Positions 43,322 to 53,263 of a stretch of 64,000 bases of DNA are shown here, piece after piece. This stretch comes from Simmondsia chinensis (lineage: Eukaryota > Streptophyta > Magnoliopsida > Caryophyllales > Simmondsiaceae). The stretch is from NCBI GenBank assembly GCA_018398585.1, contig JAGTTD010000003.1:7076637-7140636 (forward strand), written 5' to 3'. The translations under genes were made by a program, and so were the position numbers. The first letter of the stretch is position 1. Each line of letters opens with the position of its first letter. The notes below the pieces were generated by a model that was not told the DNA's origin, ran no database searches, and saw only the letters and a program-made list of their open reading frames with translations.

Positions 43322-44072
43322 GTTGTAAAAATAGTAAGCAGTAATTGCAATAATAAAATAAATGATCAAACACAACAACGAACTCGTTACGGAGCGCAAA
43401 GATCTTACAAAGTAAGTAATCGCGCCGCGGTATAACCCACTATCCTAAAAGACGATCTCGCCACGGTGCACACAGATCAACCAGTGGTCGTCCTCTAGGA
43501 TTAACATGATCCGACTTTTAACATGCACTGATTAGAAACCGGATGGGATGTGAAGAGATGTTTGCCCAGACTTGGTTCATTTGAGAAGAAGATAGCAAAA
43601 GAAGAAGAGAAGAAGGGAGAGCGATTTTTTGGATGATGAAGAAGGCTGATTATGACCTCTATTTATAGATGCAAAGTGACTGCTGGTTCTGTTGGGGAAA
43701 GACGCATCTGCAATGGGGAAGAGACGCATCCCTCGAGTGAAGCAATAATCTCAACAGTCACTTGGGCAGCCATGTTAGCAATGGAGGGAAAGCTTCGTTC
43801 ACTGAAGCAGCATTAAATACATCGGGGTTTTACGAGAATAAAATTATCCATTTAAGAAGAAGTTTCCGATAAAATAAAATTACCCGTTAAAAAAGGACAC
43901 CCACGCCCGATGGGAGGCTCGCGCGCGTATGGTTCCCGCCAATCTCTCACGCTAAGCTTAATTCAAATGCTTGTGTTTGTAAGGGCATATATAAACTCTC
44001 TCTCCCTCCTCTAATTTGCCAATGTGGGGTGTGGGCTTTAACTTAAGTCATTACTTTCTTACATTTCTAACA
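43322..44072 (-). repeat. Copia 3 5' LTR
   Basis: About 751 bases, TGTTAGAAATG start and ...TTACAACA end on -. CTATAAATAGAGG near 43,655-43,668 on - is the promoter core. A CT-rich TATATAAACTC motif also occurs near 43,988. Confidence 0.9.
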
Positions 44073-44077
44073 GCTAC
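44073..44077. repeat. Copia 3 target-site duplication GCTAC, right
   Basis: Perfect match to 38,046-38,050. Confidence 0.9.
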
Positions 44078-44156
44078 GTGGGAGGATTACTATGAGCTTT
44101 GTCTTTGCTTCCCAACATTTTTTCCTTGTGGACAAGGAATGTCTTGGGGGAGATAA
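44078..44156 (+). pseudogene. Ty3/gypsy polyprotein C-terminus, last part, and polypurine tract
   Basis: Continuation of the gypsy reading frame after copia 3: A-T-WEDYYELCLCFPTFFP, then GQGMSWGR and a stop. It is the canonical end of a chromodomain-type polyprotein. CTTGGGGGAGA before 44,157 is the polypurine tract of the gypsy element. Confidence 0.75.
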
Positions 44157-44313
44157 TGATATATTTAATATCGAGTAATACTTGTATGAATTGTTTATAC
44201 GATAATAAGTGGTTCATAGTCTTAGAGTCGGTTTTGTGTTTAGGTTGAGAGTATAAATAATTGTAGTTGTATTGATTTTGACTTATGCAATAACAAACAA
44301 CTCTTTTATCCTC

Positions 44314-44350
<37 letters not shown>

Positions 44351-44467
44351 CTTCTACTCCAAATTTTCTCTTCTTCTCCCTAATTCTCCTCTCAAACCCT
44401 AATTCATCTCATTCTCTTCGTTGTGTTTCTAATCAATGCATCAACTATCTAAATATTGTTGAAATCA
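44157..44467 (+). repeat. Ty3/gypsy 3' LTR
   Basis: 311 bases from TGATATATTT to GTTGAAATCA (TG...CA), right after the polypurine tract. GTATAAATAAT near 44,245 can serve as TATA box. It contains the C33 tract and an AACCCTAATT-rich leader. There is no partner LTR in the window because the 5' part of the element is lost. Confidence 0.7.
44315..44347. repeat. Poly-C tract (33 C)
   Basis: Uninterrupted C33 within the gypsy LTR, flanked by CT-rich sequence. Confidence 0.9.
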
Positions 44468-44485
44468 TATAATATGTTAGCATTT

Positions 44486-45604
44486 TTGGTAAAGAACATG
44501 GGTTGGATCAAGAACCAACATGACCCATCCAATATTTGACTCATACCCATCAAGTGATAGGATGATAGTTTTGGATTGGTTCGGGTTGGGTTGGGATGGG
44601 TTGGATCATATTTGGTTAATGTATAAACATTTATCTAAATTTCGGTTTTAACTAATTCTAATTTGAGTTTAATGTAAATAACCAATTACAAAGTCAAGAA
44701 GGGGATCGAATTATCAATTATTGATCTGAATAATAATATATTAGGATTGTATTTAAATATTTTATCACCGAGGTACCTTATGTTAGAATTTGACGAAATT
44801 TGTTTAGAAATCTAACCAATTTTACGCAAATATATTATATAAAAGTCATGTCAATATTTTTGACAAAAATTTAACAAATTATGATAAAATATTCACTAAA
44901 TTTCGTGTAAACTATTTACATATATTGCCGAAATTATATGTCGTGTCAACATCTTATGCCAAAATAACCAAATTGCAATGAAAATATTTATATATTATTG
45001 GAATCGTATTAAAATTTAACAGTTTCTAATAAAAATCTATTGAATTTTAGAAAAAGGATACATGATTGATAAAATTTTAAAATATCTGGTACCTAGTTGA
45101 TAGAAGTTTTAAACATCAAGGTATCTCACTTATATACTGGAACATTAGGATACGTAAGTGATAAATATTCAAGTATCAAGTATCCCGCTTATATATTAAA
45201 ACAGTCAGTTACTTAAGAAAAAAATAGTATAACCTCAAGATATGCTACTTATAGATTGAAATATTAGAATATCTAAGTAATAGTCAAATATCAAGATATC
45301 TCACTTATATGTTGAAATGTCTGAGTACCTAAATAATAAATAGTTAAATCTTAAAGTATCTAAGATATATTTGCCCCATTTAGACTCATTTAATCTTGAT
45401 TTAAGCTCATTTGAAAATATTCCAAGTTAACAAATGCCGACTCATGAGTAACCCGAAACCATATCCGGTACCTATGGGTACAAAGCACATTAGACCCATA
45501 GACCAAATATTGAAAATATATACCCAACCCAACCTAACCCAATCCAACCCAATTGATGTGGGTTAGGTGGATCTTGGGTATTACCCCACCCATGAACACT
45601 CCTA
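44486..45604. mobile_element. hAT-type MITE, copy 1 (about 1.1 kb, eroded left end)
   Basis: The interior and right end match the element at 53,264-54,476: GAACATGGGTTGG and a CCCATCAAGTGATAGGATGA stretch on the left, and CATGAACACTCCTA on the right (inverted TAGGAGTGTTCATG). The left terminal bases are diverged and no clear 8-base duplication is seen. It contains four tandem units of about 58 bases at 45,118-45,365. Confidence 0.65.
45118..45365. repeat. Tandem repeat of about 58 bases, four units, inside hAT MITE 1
   Basis: Units start near 45,118, 45,178, 45,237 and 45,293. Each begins AAG-TATC, then CTTATATA-TGAAA and TAAGTGATAAATA-like sequence. The corresponding units occur in hAT MITE 2 at about 54,016-54,250. 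Confidence 0.65.
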
Positions 45605-46358
45605 GTAAAAATAATTAAATTCTAATGAAGATGCTAATATAATGATGGAATCACTTTTAATTTTAGCATTTTTCTACAAAAATCTATCCAACTTCAACAA
45701 AAAAAAGTATTCAATTTACAAAGTTTAAAAATTCAAGATAATTAACTGATAAAATATTTAAAATTTAAAATAATATTGTATATGTTAAAATATTATAATA
45801 CATAGATGATAAATAGTTAGAGTTTAGTATATTTAATAAACAATTTCCCATATAACATCCTTAAAATTAATTTTTAGTTATTTACACCGTTAGTCACTTT
45901 TGTTTCTCGTTTTGTTGAAATTAATCCTTCATCTATTTTTGCTCAAAATAGTCCTAAATATTTTATCGTATAATAAAATTGGTCCTTCATCTTTTTAATT
46001 TTGACTTAATTTTGGTCAAATTATGAGAGACTAATTTTGGTATAAAATAAAATATAAGTTATTATTTTAATTAAAAAAAAGATAACATACTAATTTGCAC
46101 AAACTTAATAAGTTGATAGACTAATTTGAATAAAATTATAAAGATAACAAATCAATTTTAAAAAAAATTAATTTAAATAAACTTAAAAAGATAAAAAATT
46201 AACAACGTAAATAGCTTGTGTTAAAAAAAAGGTGTAAATAAATCAAAATTTTGTCAAAAAAAACAAGAAAATCATACCATGAAAAAAACAAAGAAAACAA
46301 CAACAATGTTAATTTATTAAATAAAAATTAACACATATTGACTCGCACGTTTCTTTCC
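45605..46358. other. AT-rich region upstream of the GATL gene
   Basis: No ORF. 45,860-46,060 resembles a dispersed plant repeat (TTAGTCACTTTTGTTTCTC, then AATTGGTCCTTCATCTTTTT). The GATL core promoter should lie in 46,250-46,360. I see no canonical TATAAA, only TATTAAATAAAAA near 46,315, so a TATA-less promoter with a CT-rich start is possible. Confidence 0.45.
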
Positions 46359-46514
46359 ATGGTGGAGACTCTCTCTCTCTCTCTCTATTCACTACCACAG
46401 AGCAAGAGAGAGAAACTCATCCGCCATTGTTGTACCTCTTCCTTCACTCCCCCAATCTCACACCCAACAGAGAGAAAGCTAGAGAGAGAAAGAGCACCAC
46501 TCACTGTTTTGTAG
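46359..46514 (+). CDS. Upstream ORF 1 in the presumed GATL 5' UTR (51 codons)
   Basis: ATG at 46,359 (context CCATGG, good for initiation) reads through the CT microsatellite and ends in TAG at 46,512-46,514. The peptide is rich in Leu, Ser and Arg. If the transcript starts upstream of it, this would reduce translation of GATL. No homology is claimed and the transcript start is unknown. Confidence 0.35.
   Translation: MVETLSLSLYSLPQSKREKLIRHCCTSSFTPPISHPTERKLERERAPLTVL
46369..46386. repeat. CT microsatellite in the GATL leader
   Basis: About nine CT units followed by GA-rich sequence. CT-rich tracts are common near plant transcription starts. Confidence 0.85.
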
Positions 46515-46537
46515 TGCTGCTCTTCATCTCTTCTTCC

Positions 46538-46576
46538 ATGGATTCTCCCTTCTTCTCCACGCCATTCCCTTTCTAA
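46538..46576 (+). CDS. Upstream ORF 2 in the presumed GATL 5' UTR (12 codons)
   Basis: ATG at 46,538 (CCATGG context) to TAA at 46,574-46,576. Short and serine/phenylalanine-rich. It ends 290 bases before the GATL start. Confidence 0.3.
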   Translation: MDSPFFSTPFPF

Positions 46577-46623
46577 CTACTCCAAGCAAGAATCAATCAT
46601 TTTCCATTTCTACCACCACGGAA

Positions 46624-46866
46624 GCAAGAATTGATTCATATCCCTAATTTCGCATTCTAGGGTTTCAATTTCGTCTTGATTCCTCCATTTCTACCTACAC
46701 TACGCAAGAATCATTCAATTTATCGATTCAAAGCCCTAATTCTCACCCTAGACCTTCAATTTCGCCTCCATTCCTCGATTTATACCAGCACGAAGCAAGA
46801 ATCAGTTCAAATTCATCGATTGATATCGTTAATTTCACATTCTAGGTTTCCAATTTCGTTTCAAAA
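46624..46866 (+). repeat. Imperfect three-unit repeat in the GATL 5' UTR
   Basis: Three related units of about 70-93 bases (about 46,624, 46,704 and 46,797) each start GCAAGAAT and go through a TCAT-GATT stretch, CCCTAATT or similar, CATTCTAGG or CCTAGACC, and CAATTTCG. The last unit ends directly at the GATL start codon. Confidence 0.65.
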
Positions 46867-47940
46867 ATGCTGTGGCTGATGCGATTCTCCGGATTCATCG
46901 CCGCAGCAATGTTGATGATCATTCTCTCTCCTTCTCTCCAGTCTTTTCCTCCTGCCGAAGCCATCCGCTCTCACATTCCTGCCGGTAACCGCCGCTGCTT
47001 CTTCCGTAAATCGCCGGAGTTTCTCAACGCCGACGAATGCTCCAGCGTAGTAACCGCCTCCGCCTCCGGTGGCGCCGGCCTCTGTGATCCCTCATTGGTC
47101 CACGTTGCAATTACTCTTGATGTCGACTACCTACGTGGCTCAATCGCAGCCGTCCATTCGATCCTTCAACACTCCCTTTGCCCTAACAACATCTTCTTCC
47201 ATTTCCTCGTTTCGGATACGAATCTCGAAACCCTAGTTCGATCTACATTTCCGAATCTCAAATTCAAAGTGTATTTCTTCGATCCGGAGATCGTTCGTAA
47301 CCTAATTTCGACATCCGTTCGTCAAGCGCTTGAACAGCCATTGAATTACGCAAGAAATTATCTCGCTGATCTATTAGAGCCTTGCGTTCGACGTGTGATT
47401 TACCTCGATTCCGATCTGGTTGTCGTTGACGATATTGCGAAGCTATGGAAGACGAATCTCGGGTCTAGAACAATTGGGGCCCCGGAATACTGCCATGCGA
47501 ACTTCACAAAGTATTTCACCCCCGTTTTCTGGTCGGAAACGCGTTTCTCCGGCACGTTTCAAGGGCGGAAACCTTGTTACTTCAATACCGGTGTTATGGT
47601 GATAGATTTGGTGAAATGGAGGCGTTTCGGGTACACGAAACGGATCGAACGGTGGATGGAGATCCAGAAGAAGGGGGATCGGATCTATGAGCTGGGTTCA
47701 TTACCGCCGTTCCTTCTTGTGTTTGCGGGACACGTGGCACCCATCGAGCACAGGTGGAACCAACATGGGTTAGGTGGGGATAATGTCAAGGGGAGCTGTA
47801 GGGATCTGCATCCGGGTCCGGTCAGCTTGCTGCACTGGTCCGGGTCGGGTAAGCCGTGGGTCCGATTGGATTCTAAACGGGCTTGCCCGTTGGACTCGTT
47901 GTGGGCTCCCTATGACTTGTATGATAACCAGTCACAGTGA
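46867..47940 (+). CDS. GATL: Galacturonosyltransferase-like protein (GATL), GT8 family
   Basis: Intact single-exon gene, 357 residues, the normal GATL length. Glycosyltransferase family 8, Golgi or endomembrane, involved in pectin and possibly xylan synthesis. Residues 7-22 are a hydrophobic signal anchor or signal peptide. HVAITLD (79-85), [10 protein letters not shown] (161-170), the metal and UDP-sugar binding DSD (181-183), GAPEYC (204-209), [11 protein letters not shown] (238-248), [12 protein letters not shown] (295-306) and HWSGSGKPW (323-331) are all in order. GC-rich codon use contrasts with the AT-rich flanks. The start is the first ATG of the frame, just before the hydrophobic segment. 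It lacks the long stem of GAUT proteins, which favours GATL. The exact subgroup cannot be set without alignment. Confidence 0.95.
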   Translation: MLWLMRFSGFIAAAMLMIILSPSLQSFPPAEAIRSHIPAGNRRCFFRKSPEFLNADECSSVVTASASGGAGLCDPSLVHVAITLDVDYLRGSIAAVHSILQHSLCPNNIFFHFLVSDTNLETLVRSTFPNLKFKVYFFDPEIVRNLISTSVRQALEQPLNYARNYLADLLEPCVRRVIYLDSDLVVVDDIAKLWKTNLGSRTIGAPEYCHANFTKYFTPVFWSETRFSGTFQGRKPCYFNTGVMVIDLVKWRRFGYTKRIERWMEIQKKGDRIYELGSLPPFLLVFAGHVAPIEHRWNQHGLGGDNVKGSCRDLHPGPVSLLHWSGSGKPWVRLDSKRACPLDSLWAPYDLYDNQSQ

Positions 47941-48026
47941 TGCAACACACCTCCGGTAAATTCTCTCTCGCCTGTTGACTTCAACCACTTCTTTTGCTCT
48001 TCCTCTTTTTTGGTTCATTTGTTATT

Positions 48027-48336
48027 GGGTAAATTACATCATCTGGACTATGAAACTTGGTGTATTATTTTTTCAATTCACGGATTTTGAAAATAATCTA
48101 AATAACGATATAAAAGAACTTAAAACATGCTTTAATTCGTTGGCAACTCCACCTATTTTGTCACAACACCTTTTAGAGAAAAGGGTTAAATGAATGGCCT
48201 GTTCTACAACTTTATAAGCTGCAATTGGAGTATTTTGTTAAACACGAGTAACTTAATATGTTGGAAGATTATTTGATGGAGTTGTGAAATAAAAATTAGT
48301 GCACCAAATTTTACAGTACTAATGTGTAATTTACCC
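48027..48336. mobile_element. MITE (310 bp) just after the GATL stop codon
   Basis: Inverted ends GGGTAAATTACA and TGTAATTTACCC, flanked by 9-base repeats TTTGTTATT and ATTGTTATT (8 of 9 equal). The duplication length fits Mutator-like MITEs. It lies 87 bases downstream of the GATL stop and so is probably in the 3' UTR or terminator region. Confidence 0.7.
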
Positions 48337-48345
48337 ATTGTTATT

Positions 48346-51290
48346 TCAATTTTTTAAAATTTTCATTACTGCTGCCATTTTTTTTGTTATAAACTTTGCA
48401 TAATCATCATGACGAGGGGATATGACCATGATTTGTCATCAGTTTATTGAGTAGATTTATTTGTATTGTATGTATATGATTCTATGTTAGTTGCTGTCTG
48501 TGAAAATAAAAACTGGAGAAAAGAGAGGGGTATTAGATTCATTATATTGGTTTTGTTTTTGGGAAAATTGATTGAGAATTGTGTTGGATTCCTTTATTTC
48601 ATTTTGTCGGTGCACAATAACATATATTCATTGGTGTATTGTACTTTCTGCAATTGCATTTCTATCAGGCGCTTAAACCCTAGATTTGGGGTGGTTCATT
48701 TAGGGGAGTGACATAGGAATTTAGGAGAAAGACTGTGTACATCTACCCCCAAACCCTGTTTATGCGGGAGCCCTTGTTGGCACTGGATTTGTTATTGTTG
48801 TTGTTGTACATAGGAATTTAGGATTTATGCGAGGTAGATTTGCTCTTTTATTTGGTCACTAGAAAATTGTCATAATACTCGATGTGGAAGTTCTTTTTTT
48901 AGGATTGGGTTTCCTTTGCAAACAGCTTCTATATGGTAGCATCCTGTAGAGACTACCTTTGTGGGAGCTTGTTTAAGACATTGGGTTGTTTTTGTTGTTG
49001 TATGGGAAATGGAAGTTTTCTTTCCAATTTTTTTGGGGCTTAGATAAGTTTTAATTCTTGAAAACTTTATTTTTTATTCTAACAATTAAATATAAAATAC
49101 CTACATTATATAAAGTTAACATACAAATTAAATTCTCGGACCTTAATTCTACGATAACCAAATAAGGCCTCCAATTATCTTCATCGTTTCCCTTCATTAA
49201 TTAAACCTTCTGAGATTGTTGGAGATGTTGTAATAATTTAAGTGGCAAGTTGCTAGCAGGCAGAGCATAGAAAACTCAACTGCAACGGGAAGTAGTCCTT
49301 GGAGTGTCAGTCAAGTTGTCCATATTTAATACCAAGCTCAAACTCTGCACTTCTTGTTCATTTTTCTCCCCCCTTTTTAATTAATATTTCAAATAAATTG
49401 ACCTAGTTTTGGGCAAATGGGCATTGTTGAATAGAAGCGGATTATGATAATGTTTTGAATTAAATGGTTGGTGATATTGGTGAAATTGATTATGTTGATC
49501 TTAGTTTCAATTAGGATGATTTCCATACCTTTGGAAATTTGATGCCTCTCAACTGAGGCAAAGTGTTGCCTACTGTCAAGAAACTGACGATAGTTGAAGA
49601 TGTTAGAATGATTTTGTATTCATATATTCTATTATGTGAGCTATTGGGTACAATATAGTGGTTAGGGAAAACACCTCTAAGCAAGAAGTTTTGAATTTGG
49701 AGCTCATTTTTTTCCACTTCTTGATGTTAGTGGTCTGTTTCAGGGTACTGTTGTACCTCTTATTTGGAAAAAAATATCTCTTATGTAAATATTTATTGAC
49801 CTTTGAACATAGATGTTTGCACATCTTATGTAATGGGTTGATAGATAAGAGTCGAAGATTTGACTTAGCAGCTAATCTGTTGACAGGGCTCTAATATATC
49901 AATCAATTAACTATTTCAAAAATTAAAGTTGTTAATTGATGCTCCAAAATGGTTTTATATTTAGCGTTGCTAGGTTGATCTTAGCTTAAGCTTTGGATTT
50001 AGTTATGCAGATGGTAAAAAAAATGCGAAAGAATTTTTTTATAAATCATTTCAAGTTTGAGGGAAGAAAAAGAAAAGCTAGTATTATTATGAGGGTTTTT
50101 TTTTTTTTTTTTGGTTAATGTCTAGGCAATGACAAAGATTTTTATATTTTTCTTATGTTGTAAAAAATTGTGCTAATACTCATACTAGTTAAAAATTTTG
50201 TGTTATGTTGTGTTTGTAATTTTTTCAGGGTTTTTGCGTGGGAGATAAGTACTATCTTGTCAGTATGCCTTTTTTGTTCTATAAAGTGAAATTAAAATAA
50301 TTGAACAGATAAATGGAAGAAATAAAGCTTGATAGAATTTAAGTAGAGATAAATTATACGAGGGTGGGGGTTCGGTGAGGTTGTCTGAATGCAAATGTGG
50401 CAAAAGCCTGGAAGCGATGCCTGTCGTTTTAAAGTGACGTGAGCCACTCTTAACTATCAAAACCTCTTAACGAACAAAATACAAATCGAACATCTTTGAT
50501 CGTTATATGAACTAAATTTTTAAGCTATATTTTTAAAAAAAATTTAATTATTTTATCAATTTTTAGAGAGTAGTTAAAACATATTTAGTTATTAGGACTG
50601 AGATTATATAACTTTCTTCGAATACTAGTTAAAAATAAAAAAATTAGAACTTATTTAGGGGTTATGTAAGTTAATTTCTATGTTCTAATAGAATGTAATT
50701 TTTACTTTTTGTATTCTATTAATTTTATGTTAACCAAATAAGAGGTAGAATTTATACTTTCTATAAGTTTTTACTTTTCGTATTTACTTTTTATATACCA
50801 ATAAGGACTTAGGATTTGTTTGACCAAGTATTTCTTTGAAAAAATGTTTTATTTGGAAAAATAGTTCTTTTAAGATTTAGATGGGTAAAAAAAAGATTTT
50901 AAATATAAGTAGAAGTTATTTATTTGTTTTAAAAATAAACGGATTAATATTACATATTGTGTAAAGCAGCAGTGTAAATAATAAAATTAGCAAAAAGTAT
51001 TACTACTAAAGTACCTTTTTTTTTTTTAAAGTACTTTTTATAATAATATTTTTTTTTAAAAAAAGGGGTTATTTTGAAGTCTTGTGAAAGAGGACCTTTG
51101 GAGCAAAAAATTTGTAACATGACGAACCAAGAAGACTGGTGGGGGCGTTTTTACGTCGCTAGGCGTTGCAGTAAAACAGAATACATGCATCAAATCAATC
51201 AACCTATCTTATTAATAATTTCTATTCATCAATACAAAATTTTGGCTTTTTTCTATTCTTTTTTTTTTTTCAATTGTTATGTAAAGTATA
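48346..51290. other. Intergenic sequence downstream of GATL
   Basis: AT-rich with scattered short ORFs that match nothing. 48,650-48,960 has mildly GC-richer pieces such as CTACCCCCAAACCCTG that recall eroded dispersed repeats. A T18 run lies at about 50,097-50,114. No gene is supported. Confidence 0.5.
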
Positions 51291-51299
51291 TAATAAAGT

Positions 51300-52540
51300 A
51301 ATAATAATTAATTTAAAAATAATTCAATTATATGTTAATATATTAAAATATAACTCAATTTTATTTTCTAATTAAAAAATAATTTAATTCTAACTTTTCT
51401 ACTAAAAAATAACTAAACTCTAAAATTAATTTAAAAATAACTGAACTCTAAAAATTTAATTTAAAAAATATTGATTGTGATGCTTTGACAGTATATATTT
51501 CTTTTACGTATTTTTGGTTTGGCTTGTTCTCTGTAGGGTTGCAAATGAGCCAAGCCTGCTCTCGAGCTGGTTTGACTCGGCTCATTAAGGGTTTGGCTTA
51601 GATTCATCTAAGCTTGCTTTACTCGTTTAAGGGCAGCTCGTTTAAATAAACAAGCCAAATCGAACCGAGGCTGACTCAGCTCCGAAGGCTCACGAGCCAC
51701 CTCATTTATGGGCTAATGAGCAGGCTCGATTCTTGGCTCATATGTTTACATTACGGAATTAAATTACATGTATGTTTTTTCTATTTCCAATTTTCATACA
51801 TGATTTATTTTATTTCAAGTAACAATAGTCATAAATGAGTTTAAGGAGCCTGATAAATGAGCGCGATGAGCTGGCAAAGCTCAACTAGCCGGCTCACTAA
51901 ATAATCAAGCTTAAATGATTTCAATATCAAGCTGGTCTCATTTAGTAAACGAGTTGAGCCGAACACAGATATGCAACTCGGTTACATAAATGATACCCAT
52001 ACCGAGCTGGTCTCATTTAGTTAGCGAGCCGAGCCGAGCAAGCTGCGGTTCCGCTCGGCTCATTTGTAGCCTAGTTCTTTGGTTGTATTCCTCCATTGTT
52101 TTGCATGTTCTTTGCCTCAGGATGCTGCCTTTTTGCGGGATTGTACTCAATTATCAAAAGAAAATGTATTTTTAGTTTGGTTAGGTGAGTAAGAAAATCA
52201 AGCCAAACCAAAAATATACAGAAGAAAAATATATTGTCGGGGTGTCATACCACACGTCATGCATAATTGTCAATTCTTTTAAATTAATTTTATAGTTTAG
52301 TTATTTTTTTAGTAAAAAGTTAGAGTTTGATTATTTTTTTGTTAAAAAAATATAGTTGGGTTATTTGTTGATAGAAAAATTAAAGTTGGATTATTTTTTA
52401 ATTAGCAAAAAAAAAAGTTAAATTATGTATTAATATATTAATATAGAATTGGATTATTTTTAAATTAATTATTAAATAAAATTATAGTATTAATACACTT
52501 AATATTTCTTTTTTAATTAATAGGGGGTAGCAGCGGTGGA
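51300..52540. mobile_element. Fold-back (inverted-repeat) element split by a hAT MITE
   Basis: 51,300-51,533 and 52,170-52,540 are inverted relative to each other. On the left, TATATATTTCTTTTACG and TTTTTGGTTTGGCTT (ending 51,525). Read on -, the right side gives TATATTTTTCTTCTGTA and TTTTTGGTTTGGCTT. Further out, both arms carry AT-rich units of the type TAAAAAATAACT-AAACTCTAA. The hAT MITE sits at the centre of the palindrome. Confidence 0.55.
51534..52073. mobile_element. hAT-type MITE (540 bp) with GCTCG-rich interior
   Basis: Inverted ends TAGGGTTGCAAATGAGCC and GGCTCATTTGTAGCCTA, flanked by 8-base repeats GTTCTCTG and GTTCTTTG (7 of 8 equal). The 8-base duplication and TAGGG ends are typical of hAT. 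The interior is full of GAGCC/GGCTC motifs that can pair. Confidence 0.8.
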
Positions 52541-52689
52541 GGGTCTTGTGAGCTCTCTCCCCTTTTTAGTTGCCACTTTTCTATATTATGACCATATTTG
52601 ATTGCCGTGTGAATTAAATTAATGCAAGAAATTATGTCTTTTAAAATTTTAAATTTTATGGTAAATATATAAAAAATGGATAAAATATA

Positions 52690-53108
52690 TTTAGTTATTA
52701 AATCAAAATAGCTGTCTATTTGAGCTAAGCTAAGTAGAGACGAGTCAAGCCTGACCCAACCAGGTCTAATGCTTGACTTGTTTGCATTAAGCTCAGCTCG
52801 AAGCTCGCTGAGCTTAGAAAGTTTAAGCTCAAGCTCTGTTAGTCAAAAGCTTAAGCTCGACTTGGCTCGATTTTAGCTCAACGAGTTTTGAATTAAGTTT
52901 GCAATATCTAGGCTCATTTAACTTGAATTTGGCTTAGTTGGACGTATTTAAGTAAATATATTATATCAAGAAAGGGTTGCCTAGGCTTCCGAGCCTACAA
53001 GCTCGAGCTTCACTAGGCTCTGGCTCGGCTTTTCTCGGCTCAAGCTCAAAGCAAGCCAAGCCTTTCAAACTTTAGGCCTCGCAAGTTGGGTCAAGCCATT
53101 TACACCCT
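52690..53108. mobile_element. Probable hAT-type MITE remnant
   Basis: Rich in AGCTCGAGCT, GGCTCG and CAAGCC motifs like the element at 51,534. The right end CATTTACACCCTA is the inverse of TAGGGTGTAAATG, a typical hAT MITE end. The left end is not clear. Confidence 0.45.
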
Positions 53109-53263
53109 ACATGAAAAATAGAACTTCCTTTGGGATGTTAGTTAAAAACAAGGAATTAAAATTTACCTAAGGAGCTAGATGAGTTACTTCCTATATTTTG
53201 AAGAAATTACAAATTGCTTAGTAATTTCAATTTCCTAGATTCCACCTACTCTTGCCACCAAAC

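Larger units (their letters stand above)
38051..44072 (-). mobile_element. Ty1/copia retrotransposon 3, complete outline, defective
   Basis: 6,022 bases between perfect GCTAC duplications. LTRs of about 750 bases (43,322-44,072 as 5' LTR, 38,051-38,802 as 3' LTR), both TG...CA. Gag, protease, integrase, RT and RNase H are in copia order on -. It has several stops, frameshifts and lost catalytic residues. No initiator tRNA-Met primer site was found next to the 5' LTR, so the leader is probably deleted. The RT has YIDD, unlike the YVDD of copia 1 and 2, so it belongs to a different lineage. Confidence 0.92.

Noticed and set aside
44272..44472. 66-codon ORF with poly-Pro
   Set aside because: Produced by the C33 tract inside the gypsy LTR.
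47420..47602. Short + strand ORFs within the GATL gene (47,420-47,602 and 47,774-47,959)
   Set aside because: Out-of-frame shadows of the GATL coding sequence.
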